NCBI GenBank assembly: GCA_016717265.1
Contig: JADKFX010000001.1
Location: 558,001 to 622,000, forward strand
Origin: Saprospiraceae bacterium
GTDB taxonomy: Bacteria; Bacteroidota; Bacteroidia; Chitinophagales; Saprospiraceae
DNA: 64,000 nucleotides
Direction of reading: 5' to 3'
The notes under the pieces were generated by a model, which was not told the DNA's origin, searched no databases, and was given only the letters and a program-made list of their open reading frames with translations. Position 1 is the stretch's first letter, and each line of letters opens with the position of its first letter. Shown here piece by piece: positions 15,882 through 25,119 of this stretch. Position numbers and translations under genes: made by a program.

Positions 15882-17057
15882 TTAATTAAAAACAATTTGC
15901 TTTGTAATTACTTTATGGTCTCCTTCAATTCGCAGTATAAATAATCCTGTACCAAATTTAGATTTTTGCAATTCAAGTTTCTGCGTAGATAACTGCTTCT
16001 TTGAATAAACAAGTTGTCCTAATGAATTAAATAACTGTAGCCGAATTTCTTTTGGCAAATTATTTTCATAAAATTGAACTTTCATGGATTCATTTGCCGG
16101 ATTTGGATAAATCTGAATTTTAAATGCATCTTGATTATTAGATTTTGTATTCACAAGTACCGAACTTTGAAAAAATTCCCAAAATAATTTGGGTCCATCA
16201 ATTGGGCTGTTTGTACCATTTGGAAATTCATGCGTCATCCCTTTCACTAAAGTAAAAATATACGGTTTGCTTAGTTCTCCACTAGCGCTTTCTGTAAATT
16301 TATAAGTATGCGTTATTGGCGTTTCTATTTTTGTAAAAATTTGTGTTAAACCTTGACAAACTATGGCAGCATTTAATGGTCTGTTTAAATATGATAAAAT
16401 CGTATCCCCACCAAATGGAACCTCAGTTCTTGGTGGTGAAAAATATCGATCATCTAAGTTTCCAAGCATCACCCATATTGGAATTCGCCTTAGTGGTTTT
16501 GAAGAATCTGCCGGACTCAAAAAAGCACTTGTTCCTGCTACTGCAGCAAACACATCACCAGCGTCAACTGCCATCTTATGGATCATAGCACTTCCATTTG
16601 AAAATCCACAAGCAAAAATCTGGGTTTTGTTTACTGGAAAAGTATCAGAAATGCGACCAGCCAAAAGTTTTAAAAATTTAATATCATCAATATAATCTTG
16701 CGGCGGACCTGCACAAGGGTTCTCTGTAACATTTCCATTCACCCAGCGTGTATTATGTTTTTCGATTCCGTCTTCTACAAAACACCAGGATAATGAAGAT
16801 GGAAATACAGTAATAAAATTTTCTGCCTGTCCCAATTCTTTCCATCCGGAAATATTATAAAATTTCTCACCATCGCCACTGGTGCCATGCAGCATAAATA
16901 CCACTGGATATCCACCAACTGGAGGTGCAGTGCTCGGTTTCACAATAATACATTCTCTTACATGGCCATCCAGCATAAACTGAATGTCATAGCGTTGTTG
17001 ACTTTGTAAATCAATTAAAAAAATGAGTAAAAGTCCAATTGTAAAAAATCCTTTCAT
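15882..17057 (-). CDS. Secreted PHB-depolymerase/feruloyl-esterase-like hydrolase with T9SS tail, copy A
   Basis: The 391-residue protein has a signal peptide (residues 1-19, ending LQSQ), an alpha/beta-hydrolase domain of the esterase D / LpqC (CE1-like) type, and a type IX secretion C-terminal domain of about 75 residues (IQIYPNPANE ... GLFILRI). The nucleophile serine is in GFSNGS (about residue 150); HGTSGDGE is the oxyanion-hole region, and the acid and base are probably the Asp in LGNLDDRYF and the His in GMTHEFPNG. It should cleave an ester in a polymer or plant-wall substrate at the cell surface. It is the first of two tandem copies 1603 bases apart. Confidence 0.85.
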   Translation of the reverse strand: MKGFFTIGLLLIFLIDLQSQQRYDIQFMLDGHVRECIIVKPSTAPPVGGYPVVFMLHGTSGDGEKFYNISGWKELGQAENFITVFPSSLSWCFVEDGIEKHNTRWVNGNVTENPCAGPPQDYIDDIKFLKLLAGRISDTFPVNKTQIFACGFSNGSAMIHKMAVDAGDVFAAVAGTSAFLSPADSSKPLRRIPIWVMLGNLDDRYFSPPRTEVPFGGDTILSYLNRPLNAAIVCQGLTQIFTKIETPITHTYKFTESASGELSKPYIFTLVKGMTHEFPNGTNSPIDGPKLFWEFFQSSVLVNTKSNNQDAFKIQIYPNPANESMKVQFYENNLPKEIRLQLFNSLGQLVYSKKQLSTQKLELQKSKFGTGLFILRIEGDHKVITKQIVFN

Positions 17058-17077
17058 ATACTATCCGTTTTGTTGCA

Positions 17078-17085
17078 CAAATATA
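17078..17085 (-). promoter_or_regulatory. -7 promoter box of esterase copy A
   Basis: TATATTTG on the minus strand fits the Bacteroidota TAnnTTTG box and ends 21 bases in front of the ATG. The same box stands at the same distance in the sister gene. No clear TTTG -33 box is seen at the right spacing. Confidence 0.5.
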
Positions 17086-17382
17086 GAATCTTTTTATCCT
17101 TGCTAAGTTCACCCATGGAGGTGATTTTAAAATTTTTACACTCCTATCAAAACTAGTATTAATTTAAACTGATCAGAAAACTATTCTTAAATTCCAATCT
17201 CTATGGGATCAACATAGCTTTACGTCAATGCAAATCTCAAAAATTGAATTCCATAGCTTCTGCTTGCTGACCTTTATACTGCCTTGCTAAATTTATAAAA
17301 TCATTTTCCTAAATTCAATTTTTAATCGACTAAAATTTTCTTCGTTTTTATCAAATATAAATTTCTTTAGCTTGCTGCATTC

Positions 17383-17460
17383 GATAGCTGAATTAAAAGC
17401 ATTTCCAAACAATGGACTTATAATCAGCGGGTTTCTTGTTCGAGCCTATGTGGTTCCACA
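17383..17460 (+). pseudogene. Decayed tRNA gene with CAU-like anticodon loop
   Basis: The order of tRNA pieces is recognisable: TAGCTGAATT and AGCATTT as a D arm, ACTTATAATC as an anticodon arm, then AGCGGGTTTC, TTGTTCGAGCC as a T arm, and TGGTTCCACA as the acceptor end. The loop CTTATAA is one transition away from CTCATAA of Met or Ile2 tRNAs. Stems no longer pair well, so the gene is dead. The rest of this 427-base gap holds no gene. Its 3' end aligns with the attR-like site at 15,834. Confidence 0.5.
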
Positions 17461-17484
17461 AAATAATAGCTAGTTTCTTCTTGA

Positions 17485-18660
17485 TTAATTAAAAACAATT
17501 TGCTTTGTAATTACTTTATGGTCTCCTTCAATTCGCAGTATAAATAATCCTGTACCAAATTTAGATTTTTGCAATTCAAGTTTCTGCGTAGATAACTGCT
17601 TCTTTGAATAAACAAGTTGTCCTAATGAATTAAATAACTGTAGCTGAATTTCTTTTGGCAAATTATTTTCATAAAATTGAACTTTCATGGATTCATTTGC
17701 CGGATTTGGATAAATCTGAATTGTAAATGCATCTTGATTATTAGATTTTGTATTCACAAGTACCGAACTTTGAAAAAATTCCCAAAATAATTTGGGTCCA
17801 TCAATTGGGCTGTTTGTACCATTTGGAAATTCATGCGTCATCCCTTTCACTAAAGTAAAAATATACGGTTTGCTTAGTTCTCCACTAGCGCTTTCTGTAA
17901 ATTTATAAGTATGCGTTATTGGCGTTTCTATTTTTGTAAAAATTTGTGTTAAACCTTGACAAACTATGGCAGCATTTAATGGTCTGTTTAAATATGATAA
18001 AATCGTATCCCCACCAAATGGAACCTCAGTTCTTGGTGGTGTGAAATACCGATCATCTAAAGTACCAAGCATCACCCATATTGGAACTCGTTTAACTGGT
18101 TTTGAAGAATCTGCCGAAGTTAAAAAGGCACTTGTCCCTGCAACTGCTGCAAACACATCACCAGCGTCAATTGCTATCTTATGGATCATTGCACTACCAT
18201 TTGAAAATCCACAAGCAAAAATCTGGGCTTTGTTTACTGGAAAAGTATCAGAAATTCGGTTTGCCAACAATTTTAAAAATTTAATATCGTCAACATAATT
18301 TTGAGGAGGACCTGAACAAGGATACTCAGTAACGTTTCCATTTACCCATCGTGTGCTATGTTCTTCTCTTCCATCATCAACAAAACACCAGGACAATGAA
18401 GAAGGAAATACAGTAATAAAATTTTCTGTCTGTCCTAATTCTTTCCATCCGGAAATATGATAATATTTCTCACCATCACCACTGGTGCCATGCAGCATAA
18501 ATACAACCGGATAACCACCAACTGGAGGTGCAGTGCTCGGTTTCACAATAATACATTCTCTTACACGGCCATCAAGCATAAACTGAATGTCATAGCGTTC
18601 TTGACTTTGTAAATCAATTAATAAAATAAGTAAAAGTCCAAGTGTAAAAAATCCTTTCAT
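17485..18660 (-). CDS. Secreted PHB-depolymerase/feruloyl-esterase-like hydrolase with T9SS tail, copy B
   Basis: This is a 391-residue tandem paralogue of copy A with the same layout: signal peptide, alpha/beta hydrolase with GFSNGS, LGTLDDRYF and GMTHEFPNG, and a type IX tail. The two proteins differ at about 25 positions in the first 215 residues but at only two in the rest, and the DNA shows the same sharp change. Recent gene conversion of the 3' half is the likely reason. Both copies look functional. Confidence 0.85.
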   Translation of the reverse strand: MKGFFTLGLLLILLIDLQSQERYDIQFMLDGRVRECIIVKPSTAPPVGGYPVVFMLHGTSGDGEKYYHISGWKELGQTENFITVFPSSLSWCFVDDGREEHSTRWVNGNVTEYPCSGPPQNYVDDIKFLKLLANRISDTFPVNKAQIFACGFSNGSAMIHKIAIDAGDVFAAVAGTSAFLTSADSSKPVKRVPIWVMLGTLDDRYFTPPRTEVPFGGDTILSYLNRPLNAAIVCQGLTQIFTKIETPITHTYKFTESASGELSKPYIFTLVKGMTHEFPNGTNSPIDGPKLFWEFFQSSVLVNTKSNNQDAFTIQIYPNPANESMKVQFYENNLPKEIQLQLFNSLGQLVYSKKQLSTQKLELQKSKFGTGLFILRIEGDHKVITKQIVFN

Positions 18661-18680
18661 ATACTATCCGTTTTGTTGCA

Positions 18681-18688
18681 CAAATATA
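18681..18688 (-). promoter_or_regulatory. -7 promoter box of esterase copy B
   Basis: TATATTTG on the minus strand, 21 bases upstream of the ATG, with the flanking 30 bases nearly the same as in front of copy A. This places a shared promoter type in front of both genes. Confidence 0.5.
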
Positions 18689-18904
18689 GAATCCTTTTAT
18701 GCCCGCTAAATTCACCCTTGGGGGTGATTTTAAAGTTCAGCAAATAAAGATAAATAATTAGAATTCAATTTATGAAGTTATAAGACAAACTGAACGCTCC
18801 GATACAAATGATAATTGAAGATTAAATTCAGTAGATAGGTTATAATAACTTTCCAATCTATTTATATTCTAACAAAATTAGAACCATTCATTAAATAAAT
18901 CGCA

Positions 18905-20512
18905 TTATAATAAGGTGGTTTGCTTAAAATCTTTTTTCTCAGGATAGTCTGTTGTAAAATGTAAACCCCGACTTTCTTTACGCATACTTGCAGATCGCGT
19001 AACTAAATATCCAATCGTAATTAAATTTCGAAGTTCACACAATGCCGCAGAAAGTGTTGTTGTATTATAAAGCTCCTCTGTTTCTGCAAATAATAAATGT
19101 AATCTGTTTAATGCACGGGTAATACGCACATTACTTCGCACAATACCAACATAATATGACATTACTTCTTTGAGCTCTTTGATACTTTGGGTAATTAGGA
19201 CTAATTCTTTTGGATGTGCTGTACCTGCAGCATCCCATTCAGGAATTTCCAAATTAATTGTAATTGCATGAATACTTCTATCAATGTCAACAGCAATTCG
19301 ATATCCAAAAACAGCGCCTTCCAATAATGAATTAGATGCTAACCGGTTGGCTCCATGTAATCCTGTGCAGGTGCATTCACCACAAGCATATAATTTTTGA
19401 ATACTACTACGACCATATGCATCCACTTTAATACCTCCACACATATAATGACAGGCAGGTACCACAGGAATCATTTGTAACATTGGATCAATTCCTATGC
19501 TAATACATTTGCTATAAATTGTCGGAAAATGAAGTATAAAATCTTCTTTATTCAAATGTCGACAATCCAAACATACAAAATCTTCACCTCGGGCTTTTAA
19601 TTCACTATCTATTGCACGAGCTACAATATCTCTGGGTGCTAAGGATTGTCGTTCATCATATTTATGCATAAATTCCTGGCCGTCTTTAGTTTTTAAAATA
19701 CCACCAAAACCACGGACTGCTTCAGAAATTAGGAACGCTGGATTATCTCCGGTAGGATTATAGAGTGCCGTAGGATGAAATTGAACAAATTCCATATTTT
19801 CTACATGCCCCTTGGCACGATATAACATAGCAATGCCATCACCCGTTGCTATAATTGGATTTGTTGTAGTGCGATATATTTGTCCGGCACCTCCAGTTGC
19901 CAGTATGGTAATCTTTGCTAGGTGCGTTTCAACTTCCAGGTTTTGTAAATTCAGTAAATAGGCTCCATAACATTCAATGTCTTGCATAATACGCGTTACA
20001 TTGTATCCTAAATGATGTTGCGTTATCACATCAATTGCATAATAATATTCAAGAATTTTAATGTTCGGAAATTCTTTGGTTTTCTCTAATAAAGCTCTTT
20101 CAATTTCTGCACCTGTTAAATCGCGGTAATGTAAAATCCGATGTTCTGAATGGCCTCCTTCTCGTGCCAAATCATACTCTGCGTCATTTTCTTTTTCCTT
20201 GTCAAAACGGGCTCCCCAATCAATCAATTCTTGCACTCGTTGCGGGCCCTCTTCCACAACTAATTTGACAATACTTTCATTTGACAAATCATCACCGGCA
20301 TCCATGGTGTCCAGGATATGTTTTTGAAAATCATCTTTGATCCTGTCCCATACAGCAGCGATGCCACCTTGTGCATATCGCGTATTACTTTCTTCTTTAT
20401 TGGTCTTACTCACAATTGTAATTGTAAGATCACTTCTTTTTTTAGCAATTTGAATCGCTGTAGTCAATCCTCCGATCCCTGTTCCAATTATTAATACATC
20501 CGATGTAAACAC
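18905..20512 (-). CDS. nadB: L-aspartate oxidase NadB
   Basis: The enzyme oxidises L-aspartate to iminoaspartate, the first step of de novo NAD synthesis, with FAD. The FAD-binding motif is DVLIIGTGIGGLT at the N-terminus, followed by SNTRYAQGGIAAV, EGGHSEHRILHYRD with the substrate His/Arg residues, and ACGECTCTGLHGANRLASNSLLE near residue 390. The frame is open up to a TTG at 20,536, but I prefer the GTG at 20,510-20,512 (MFTSDVLIIG), giving 535 residues. A promoter box overlaps the TTG, and other NadB proteins start just before the FAD motif. No nadA or nadC is in the window. Confidence 0.93.
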   Translation of the reverse strand: MFTSDVLIIGTGIGGLTTAIQIAKKRSDLTITIVSKTNKEESNTRYAQGGIAAVWDRIKDDFQKHILDTMDAGDDLSNESIVKLVVEEGPQRVQELIDWGARFDKEKENDAEYDLAREGGHSEHRILHYRDLTGAEIERALLEKTKEFPNIKILEYYYAIDVITQHHLGYNVTRIMQDIECYGAYLLNLQNLEVETHLAKITILATGGAGQIYRTTTNPIIATGDGIAMLYRAKGHVENMEFVQFHPTALYNPTGDNPAFLISEAVRGFGGILKTKDGQEFMHKYDERQSLAPRDIVARAIDSELKARGEDFVCLDCRHLNKEDFILHFPTIYSKCISIGIDPMLQMIPVVPACHYMCGGIKVDAYGRSSIQKLYACGECTCTGLHGANRLASNSLLEGAVFGYRIAVDIDRSIHAITINLEIPEWDAAGTAHPKELVLITQSIKELKEVMSYYVGIVRSNVRITRALNRLHLLFAETEELYNTTTLSAALCELRNLITIGYLVTRSASMRKESRGLHFTTDYPEKKDFKQTTLL

Positions 20513-20533
20513 GATTCTTAATTTTATCTGGTG

Positions 20534-20541
20534 CAAAGGTA
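20534..20541 (-). promoter_or_regulatory. -7 promoter box of nadB
   Basis: TACCTTTG on the minus strand fits TAnnTTTG. A transcript starting about 7 bases after it would begin near 20,527 and so exclude the TTG at 20,536 as start codon. No -33 TTTG is evident at the usual distance. Confidence 0.35.
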
Positions 20542-20811
20542 AGACAAAAACAAGAATAGATTTTCAGGCAGTTAGCAAGTAGCTATTTTAAAATATTTGA
20601 ACCTTGGATGCTGTTTATAAACAAAATAGAAATAAAATTAAATAGAAGCTTTTTAAAATTTCCTAATTTCTCAACGTTGAATGACAAGCAATCTATTTTT
20701 CGTTTTTAAAAAATTAAAAGCCCATAATTAGGTACTTTGATTTCTTGAATTAATTTGAGTTGCTTTAAGTTGCAACTCTTTATTAATTTTGTAATTCATA
20801 ATTAGTTTCAA

Positions 20812-21324
20812 ATGAAAAGCTATAACTGGGGTGAATTTATAATCCGAATTCCAATCCATTCAACAGCAGAGAAGATTTATCAGTCGTTTGCTACTCAACA
20901 GGGTATGGAATCCTGGTTTCTAAGATTAAGCGAATATTCAAAAGCGGATTTTAGTAAATACAATCCTGAAGAATTTGTGGAACCTGGCGCTAATTATCAT
21001 TGGATGTGGCATGGTTGGCCGGATTCTATAGCTGAATCAGGTAAAATATTAAAAGCAAATGGTCAGGATATTTTTTCATTTACTTTTACAGGCAACGCGG
21101 AAAATGACATGGCTGTTGAAATTATTGTTACGAAAGAAAAAGGTTTCCAAGTTGTAAACCTAAGGCAGTATAATATTCCACTAGATGATTTTGGAAAATC
21201 CAATTTTCATCTTGGTTGTTCCAAAGGCTGGACCTTTTATTTAACAAATTTAAAATCCATACTAGAGGGTGGTTTAGACCTAAGAAATAAAGATTTGGAA
21301 TTAAAATCAATGATTAATTGTTAA
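20812..21324 (+). CDS. SRPBCC (AHSA1/START-like) domain protein
   Basis: The 170-residue protein has the helix-grip fold pattern of AHSA1-type proteins: IIRIPIHSTAEKIYQSFATQQGMESWF at the N-terminus, a central WMWHGWPDS/GKILKANGQDIFSFTFTG segment, and a C-terminal helix GWTFYLTNLKSILEGG. Such proteins bind hydrophobic ligands or act as Hsp90-activator relatives; the ligand is not known. It is an isolated gene divergent from nadB, convergent with the DUF1569 gene. Confidence 0.8.
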   Translation: MKSYNWGEFIIRIPIHSTAEKIYQSFATQQGMESWFLRLSEYSKADFSKYNPEEFVEPGANYHWMWHGWPDSIAESGKILKANGQDIFSFTFTGNAENDMAVEIIVTKEKGFQVVNLRQYNIPLDDFGKSNFHLGCSKGWTFYLTNLKSILEGGLDLRNKDLELKSMINC

Positions 21325-21405
21325 AAGAACTCCTTGAATTAGAAATTGCGGATTAATATTCGTCCTCCATGGATAGATTAAATTGTATTTCCAGTAGTTC
21401 AACTT

Positions 21406-21882
21406 TTAGTTTTTAGGGTCTTCAAATTGTCTCAAATGATGGTCCATATGTTTGTACATCGCAAGAGCCCATTCATCTGGTGTTAGAAATCCAAAAAACG
21501 AATGTGGAAGTGTGGTACATTTTTCTGCGCCCCCCTCATGAAATTGTCTCATGATATTCTTAAGGTTTGTTTTTTCAGCTTCAAAATTTCTAAGATCCCG
21601 AATGAGAAAGTATGGATGGGTAGGACTGTTTTTTTCAAAAGGCTCATTACTAACATATTTCTTCTTTATGAATCTGCCAATAAGTTTGCCCAAGAAGCTA
21701 CGTCCTAATTTCTTTTGTCCGGTTGCCATTTCAAATGTACGAGTACAATGAGCCATCATTTGGGCAGCATTCATTTTACCCCAGTTTGGATTCCTATCCG
21801 GTACTATTTGATCTATTCGATTTAAAATAGATTGATAATTATTTACATCAAAAAGATTATCCAAATTTTCAAGTTTTGGCAA
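21406..21882 (-). CDS. DUF1569 / DinB-like protein
   Basis: The 158-residue protein matches the DUF1569 pattern of the DinB four-helix superfamily. WGKMNAAQMMAHC with its His (about residue 45), HSFFGFLTPDEWALAMYKHMDHHLRQF near the C-terminus with further His residues form the expected metal site. DinB-type proteins use this site for thiol-transfer or hydrolase chemistry; the substrate is unknown here. It is divergent from clpB. Confidence 0.85.
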   Translation of the reverse strand: MPKLENLDNLFDVNNYQSILNRIDQIVPDRNPNWGKMNAAQMMAHCTRTFEMATGQKKLGRSFLGKLIGRFIKKKYVSNEPFEKNSPTHPYFLIRDLRNFEAEKTNLKNIMRQFHEGGAEKCTTLPHSFFGFLTPDEWALAMYKHMDHHLRQFEDPKN

Positions 21883-21944
21883 ATTTAGTCAATATGGCAT
21901 TTAAATCAATTTTATAGCTGAAATTTTAGCATAAAATCGGTTAT

Positions 21945-21977
21945 TTTGACATAGAAATTCAATTGGATTTAGATTTG
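21945..21977 (+). promoter_or_regulatory. Promoter of clpB
   Basis: TTTG at 21,945-21,948 and TAGATTTG at 21,970-21,977, 21 bases apart, match the Bacteroidota -33/-7 consensus. The box ends 26 bases before the clpB ATG. I see no CIRCE-like inverted repeat. Confidence 0.6.
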
Positions 21978-22003
21978 CAGTAAGAATTAAACAAATACAA
22001 TTT

Positions 22004-24727
22004 ATGACTTACGAAAATTTCACTATAAAAGCACAGGATGCCATTTTAAAAGCGCAACAAATAGCGGCAGGACTAGATCAGCAAGTAGTAGATACCAGTC
22101 ATTTGTGTAAAGCCATTATTGAAACAGATGAAAAACTAGTTGATTTTATGGTTGCAAAACTAGGCGCCAATCTTCAAAAAATTAAATTTGAACTGGATAC
22201 TGAAATGCGCAAACTTCCAAGAGTACAGGATGCCCAGAAACAATATTTATCGAATGATGCAAACAACTCTTTAATCAATGCAAAAACGATCAGCAAAGAA
22301 TTTGGTGACGACTATATTTCTCTAGATTCCATGTTACTTTCAATCGTTAAATCCAATGATGCCGCTGCTAAAATTTTAAAAAGCAATAACATAACTGCAG
22401 AAGGTTTAAAAGCTGCTATTGTCGATCTGAGGAAAGGAAAAAATATTACCGATACAGGTGGTGACGAATCCTTTAATGCTTTAAATAAATATGCTATTAA
22501 TTTAAATGCATCTGCAGAAAGCGGAAAATTAGATCCTATTATTGGCAGAGATGAAGAGATTCGCAGAATTTTACATATCTTATCCAGGAGAAAGAAAAAT
22601 AATCCAATTCTATTAGGTGAAGCCGGTGTAGGCAAAACTGCCATCGTAGAAGGAATTGCCTGGAGAATTGTAAAAAATGATGTACCTGAAAATTTACGTA
22701 CCAAAAAAATATTTTCATTAGATCTCTCTGCATTGATCGCAGGGGCAAAATACAAAGGTGAATTTGAAGAGCGTTTAAAAGCTGTTGTTAAAGAAGTACA
22801 TGAGTCCAATGGTAATATTATTTTATTCATTGATGAAATCCATACTTTAATTGGAGCGGGTGGTGGTCAAGGTGCTATAGATGCAGCAAATATTTTGAAA
22901 CCCGCTTTGGCCAGAGGAGATTTACATACGATTGGCGCAACAACATTGGATGAATATCAAAAATATTTTGAAAATGACAAAGCTTTAGTCCGAAGATTTC
23001 AGACTGTAATGATAGACGAACCTTCAGTAGAAGACACCATTTCAATTCTAAGAGGTGTGCAAGATAAATATGAAGTGTTTCATAAAATTGCTATTCAGGA
23101 TGAAGCATTAATTGCTGCTGCAGAATTATCACACCGATATATTTCTGATCGTCAACTTCCAGATAAGGCCATTGACTTAATTGATGAAGCTGCGGCAAAA
23201 TTGAGACTAGAACTTGACAGCGTACCAGATGAAATTGATGAAAAAGAGCGTAAAGTTCGACAATTAGAAATTGAACGCGAAGCGGTTAAGCGTGAAAAAG
23301 ATGATAAAAAAATAAAATTAATTGAAGGGCAGTTGGCAAATGCAAAAGAAAACCTTGAATCCATTAAAGCATCCTGGAAAGCAGAAAAAGAAATTGTAGA
23401 TTCAATACAAGCGATTAAAAAGAAAATGGATGAAATTAACATTCAAGCCGACAAAGCAGAACGGGAAAGTGATTTTGGTTTAGTTGCAAAATTAAAATAT
23501 GGAGATCTTAAAGAACAGGAACAATTATTAAAACTAGCAGAAGAGAAATTGAATACTTTACCAGAAGAAACACGGTTCACTTCAGATACTGTTACAGAAA
23601 ATGATATTGCGATAATTGTCAGTAAATGGACTGGAATACCACTTCAGAAAATGATGCAAAGTGAAAAAGAAAAACTATTACATCTTGAAGAAGAATTAGG
23701 CAAACGCGTAATCGGACAAAAAGAAGCTGTAGGTGCTGTAGCGGATGCTGTGAGAAGATCTCGTGCCGGTTTACAAGATCCCAATAGGCCCATCGGTTCG
23801 TTTATCTTTTTAGGTCCGACAGGAGTTGGAAAGACGGAATTAGCTAAAGCATTGGCCGAAGTCATGTTTGATGATGAAAAAGCCATGACCCGCATTGACA
23901 TGAGTGAATATATGGAATCTCATGCTGTGAGTAGACTTGTAGGGGCACCTCCGGGTTATGTTGGATATGATGAAGGAGGACAACTTACGGAAGCAGTACG
24001 CGTAAAACCTTATTCGATTATTCTATTGGATGAAATTGAAAAAGCGCATCCCGATACGTTTAATATTTTATTACAAGTCTTGGATGATGGAAGACTTACC
24101 GATAATAAAGGTCGCGTTGCAAATTTTAAAAATACCATTATTATTATGACAAGTAATATGGGTTCAGATCTGATTTTGGAAAATTTTGAAGATCTTGAAG
24201 TTGTAGGTGATAAACATCGCGCAGAAATTATTGAAACTACAAAAATTGAAGTTTTTGAAAAATTAAAAGAAAATCTACGTCCTGAATTCTTAAATCGGAT
24301 TGATGAAAAGATTATGTTTCTTCCATTAAATAAAGAAGAAATTAAAAAGATTGCAAAAATTCAATTAAAAGGCCTTACTAAAAATTTATTAGACCAGGGG
24401 ATCACCTTAGATGTAACTGATAATGCTTTAACTTTAATAGCAGATTTAGGTTACGAACCACAATTTGGTGCCAGACCATTAAAACGAATTATTCAAAAAG
24501 AAGTTGTCAATGAATTAGCAAAGATGATGTTGGCCAGTGATGTTGGAAGTGATTCTAAAATTAGCATTGATACGGATGCCAAAGGATTTACATTTAATGG
24601 AAAATCTTCAGGAAATACATTAGAAATTCCTTCTGAACGACAGAAAAAAATCAATGAATTAACAAATGCTGCAAAAAATGTAGAGGATGCAACTAAGAAA
24701 CTAAAAGATAAAGCATCGGATAATTAA
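22004..24727 (+). CDS. clpB: ATP-dependent disaggregase ClpB
   Basis: The 907-residue protein is a hexameric Hsp100 that pulls apart aggregates together with DnaK. Domains in order: N-terminal Clp repeat domain (1-150), AAA-1 with Walker A GEAGVGKT (about residue 208) and ILFIDEIHTL, the long coiled-coil middle domain that defines ClpB (about 410-530), AAA-2 with GPTGVGKT (about residue 609) and IILLDEIEKAHP, and a C-terminal D2-small domain. There is no ClpP-binding IGF/L loop. The Lys/Glu-rich tail of 30 residues is longer than in E. coli (857 residues). It is a single-gene unit. Confidence 0.97.
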   Translation: MTYENFTIKAQDAILKAQQIAAGLDQQVVDTSHLCKAIIETDEKLVDFMVAKLGANLQKIKFELDTEMRKLPRVQDAQKQYLSNDANNSLINAKTISKEFGDDYISLDSMLLSIVKSNDAAAKILKSNNITAEGLKAAIVDLRKGKNITDTGGDESFNALNKYAINLNASAESGKLDPIIGRDEEIRRILHILSRRKKNNPILLGEAGVGKTAIVEGIAWRIVKNDVPENLRTKKIFSLDLSALIAGAKYKGEFEERLKAVVKEVHESNGNIILFIDEIHTLIGAGGGQGAIDAANILKPALARGDLHTIGATTLDEYQKYFENDKALVRRFQTVMIDEPSVEDTISILRGVQDKYEVFHKIAIQDEALIAAAELSHRYISDRQLPDKAIDLIDEAAAKLRLELDSVPDEIDEKERKVRQLEIEREAVKREKDDKKIKLIEGQLANAKENLESIKASWKAEKEIVDSIQAIKKKMDEINIQADKAERESDFGLVAKLKYGDLKEQEQLLKLAEEKLNTLPEETRFTSDTVTENDIAIIVSKWTGIPLQKMMQSEKEKLLHLEEELGKRVIGQKEAVGAVADAVRRSRAGLQDPNRPIGSFIFLGPTGVGKTELAKALAEVMFDDEKAMTRIDMSEYMESHAVSRLVGAPPGYVGYDEGGQLTEAVRVKPYSIILLDEIEKAHPDTFNILLQVLDDGRLTDNKGRVANFKNTIIIMTSNMGSDLILENFEDLEVVGDKHRAEIIETTKIEVFEKLKENLRPEFLNRIDEKIMFLPLNKEEIKKIAKIQLKGLTKNLLDQGITLDVTDNALTLIADLGYEPQFGARPLKRIIQKEVVNELAKMMLASDVGSDSKISIDTDAKGFTFNGKSSGNTLEIPSERQKKINELTNAAKNVEDATKKLKDKASDN

Positions 24728-24872
24728 AAATATGTATTTTAGCATTGTTTATTTCCAATTCTAAAGGCGAATGGTTGCTAAAAACGCTTTGTTACTTTTG
24801 TTAATTTTAAAAAACTTAGGATAATTTATCCCTTTGCGTTTCAATTTTTTAATATTAATCTGAAATCAAACG

Positions 24873-25082
24873 ATGGAAGTTAAAGATAATAATGGTAACA
24901 TCTTACAAGCTGGAGATTCTATAATACTAATTCAAAATCTAAAAGTAAAAGAATTTACCAAAGATCTTAAAAGAGCTACAGTAGTAAAAAATATAAGACT
25001 GAAAGAGGATGCAGAAGCTATTGAAGGAAAGGTTGAAGGAAGTGTGCTTGTTTTAAAAACCTGTTATTTAAAAAAGAAGTAA
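24873..25082 (+). CDS. PhnA-like (YjdM) C-terminal domain protein
   Basis: The 69-residue protein equals the C-terminal beta-barrel domain of PhnA/YjdM: VKDNNGNILQAGDSIILIQNLKVK ... VKNIRLKEDAEAIEGKVEGSVLVLKTCYLKK. The N-terminal zinc ribbon of the usual 110-residue form is absent. Despite the old name, the family is not proved to act in phosphonate use. It may be expressed on its own 145 bases behind clpB. Confidence 0.85.
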   Translation: MEVKDNNGNILQAGDSIILIQNLKVKEFTKDLKRATVVKNIRLKEDAEAIEGKVEGSVLVLKTCYLKKK

Positions 25083-25119
25083 AACAACCAAAGGTTGCGT
25101 TAAAATTTCATGTAATTTA

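Noticed and set aside
16343..18298. Antisense open frames of 110 codons in both esterase copies
   Set aside because: Present in both copies only because the genes are duplicates; composition is that of a shadow frame.
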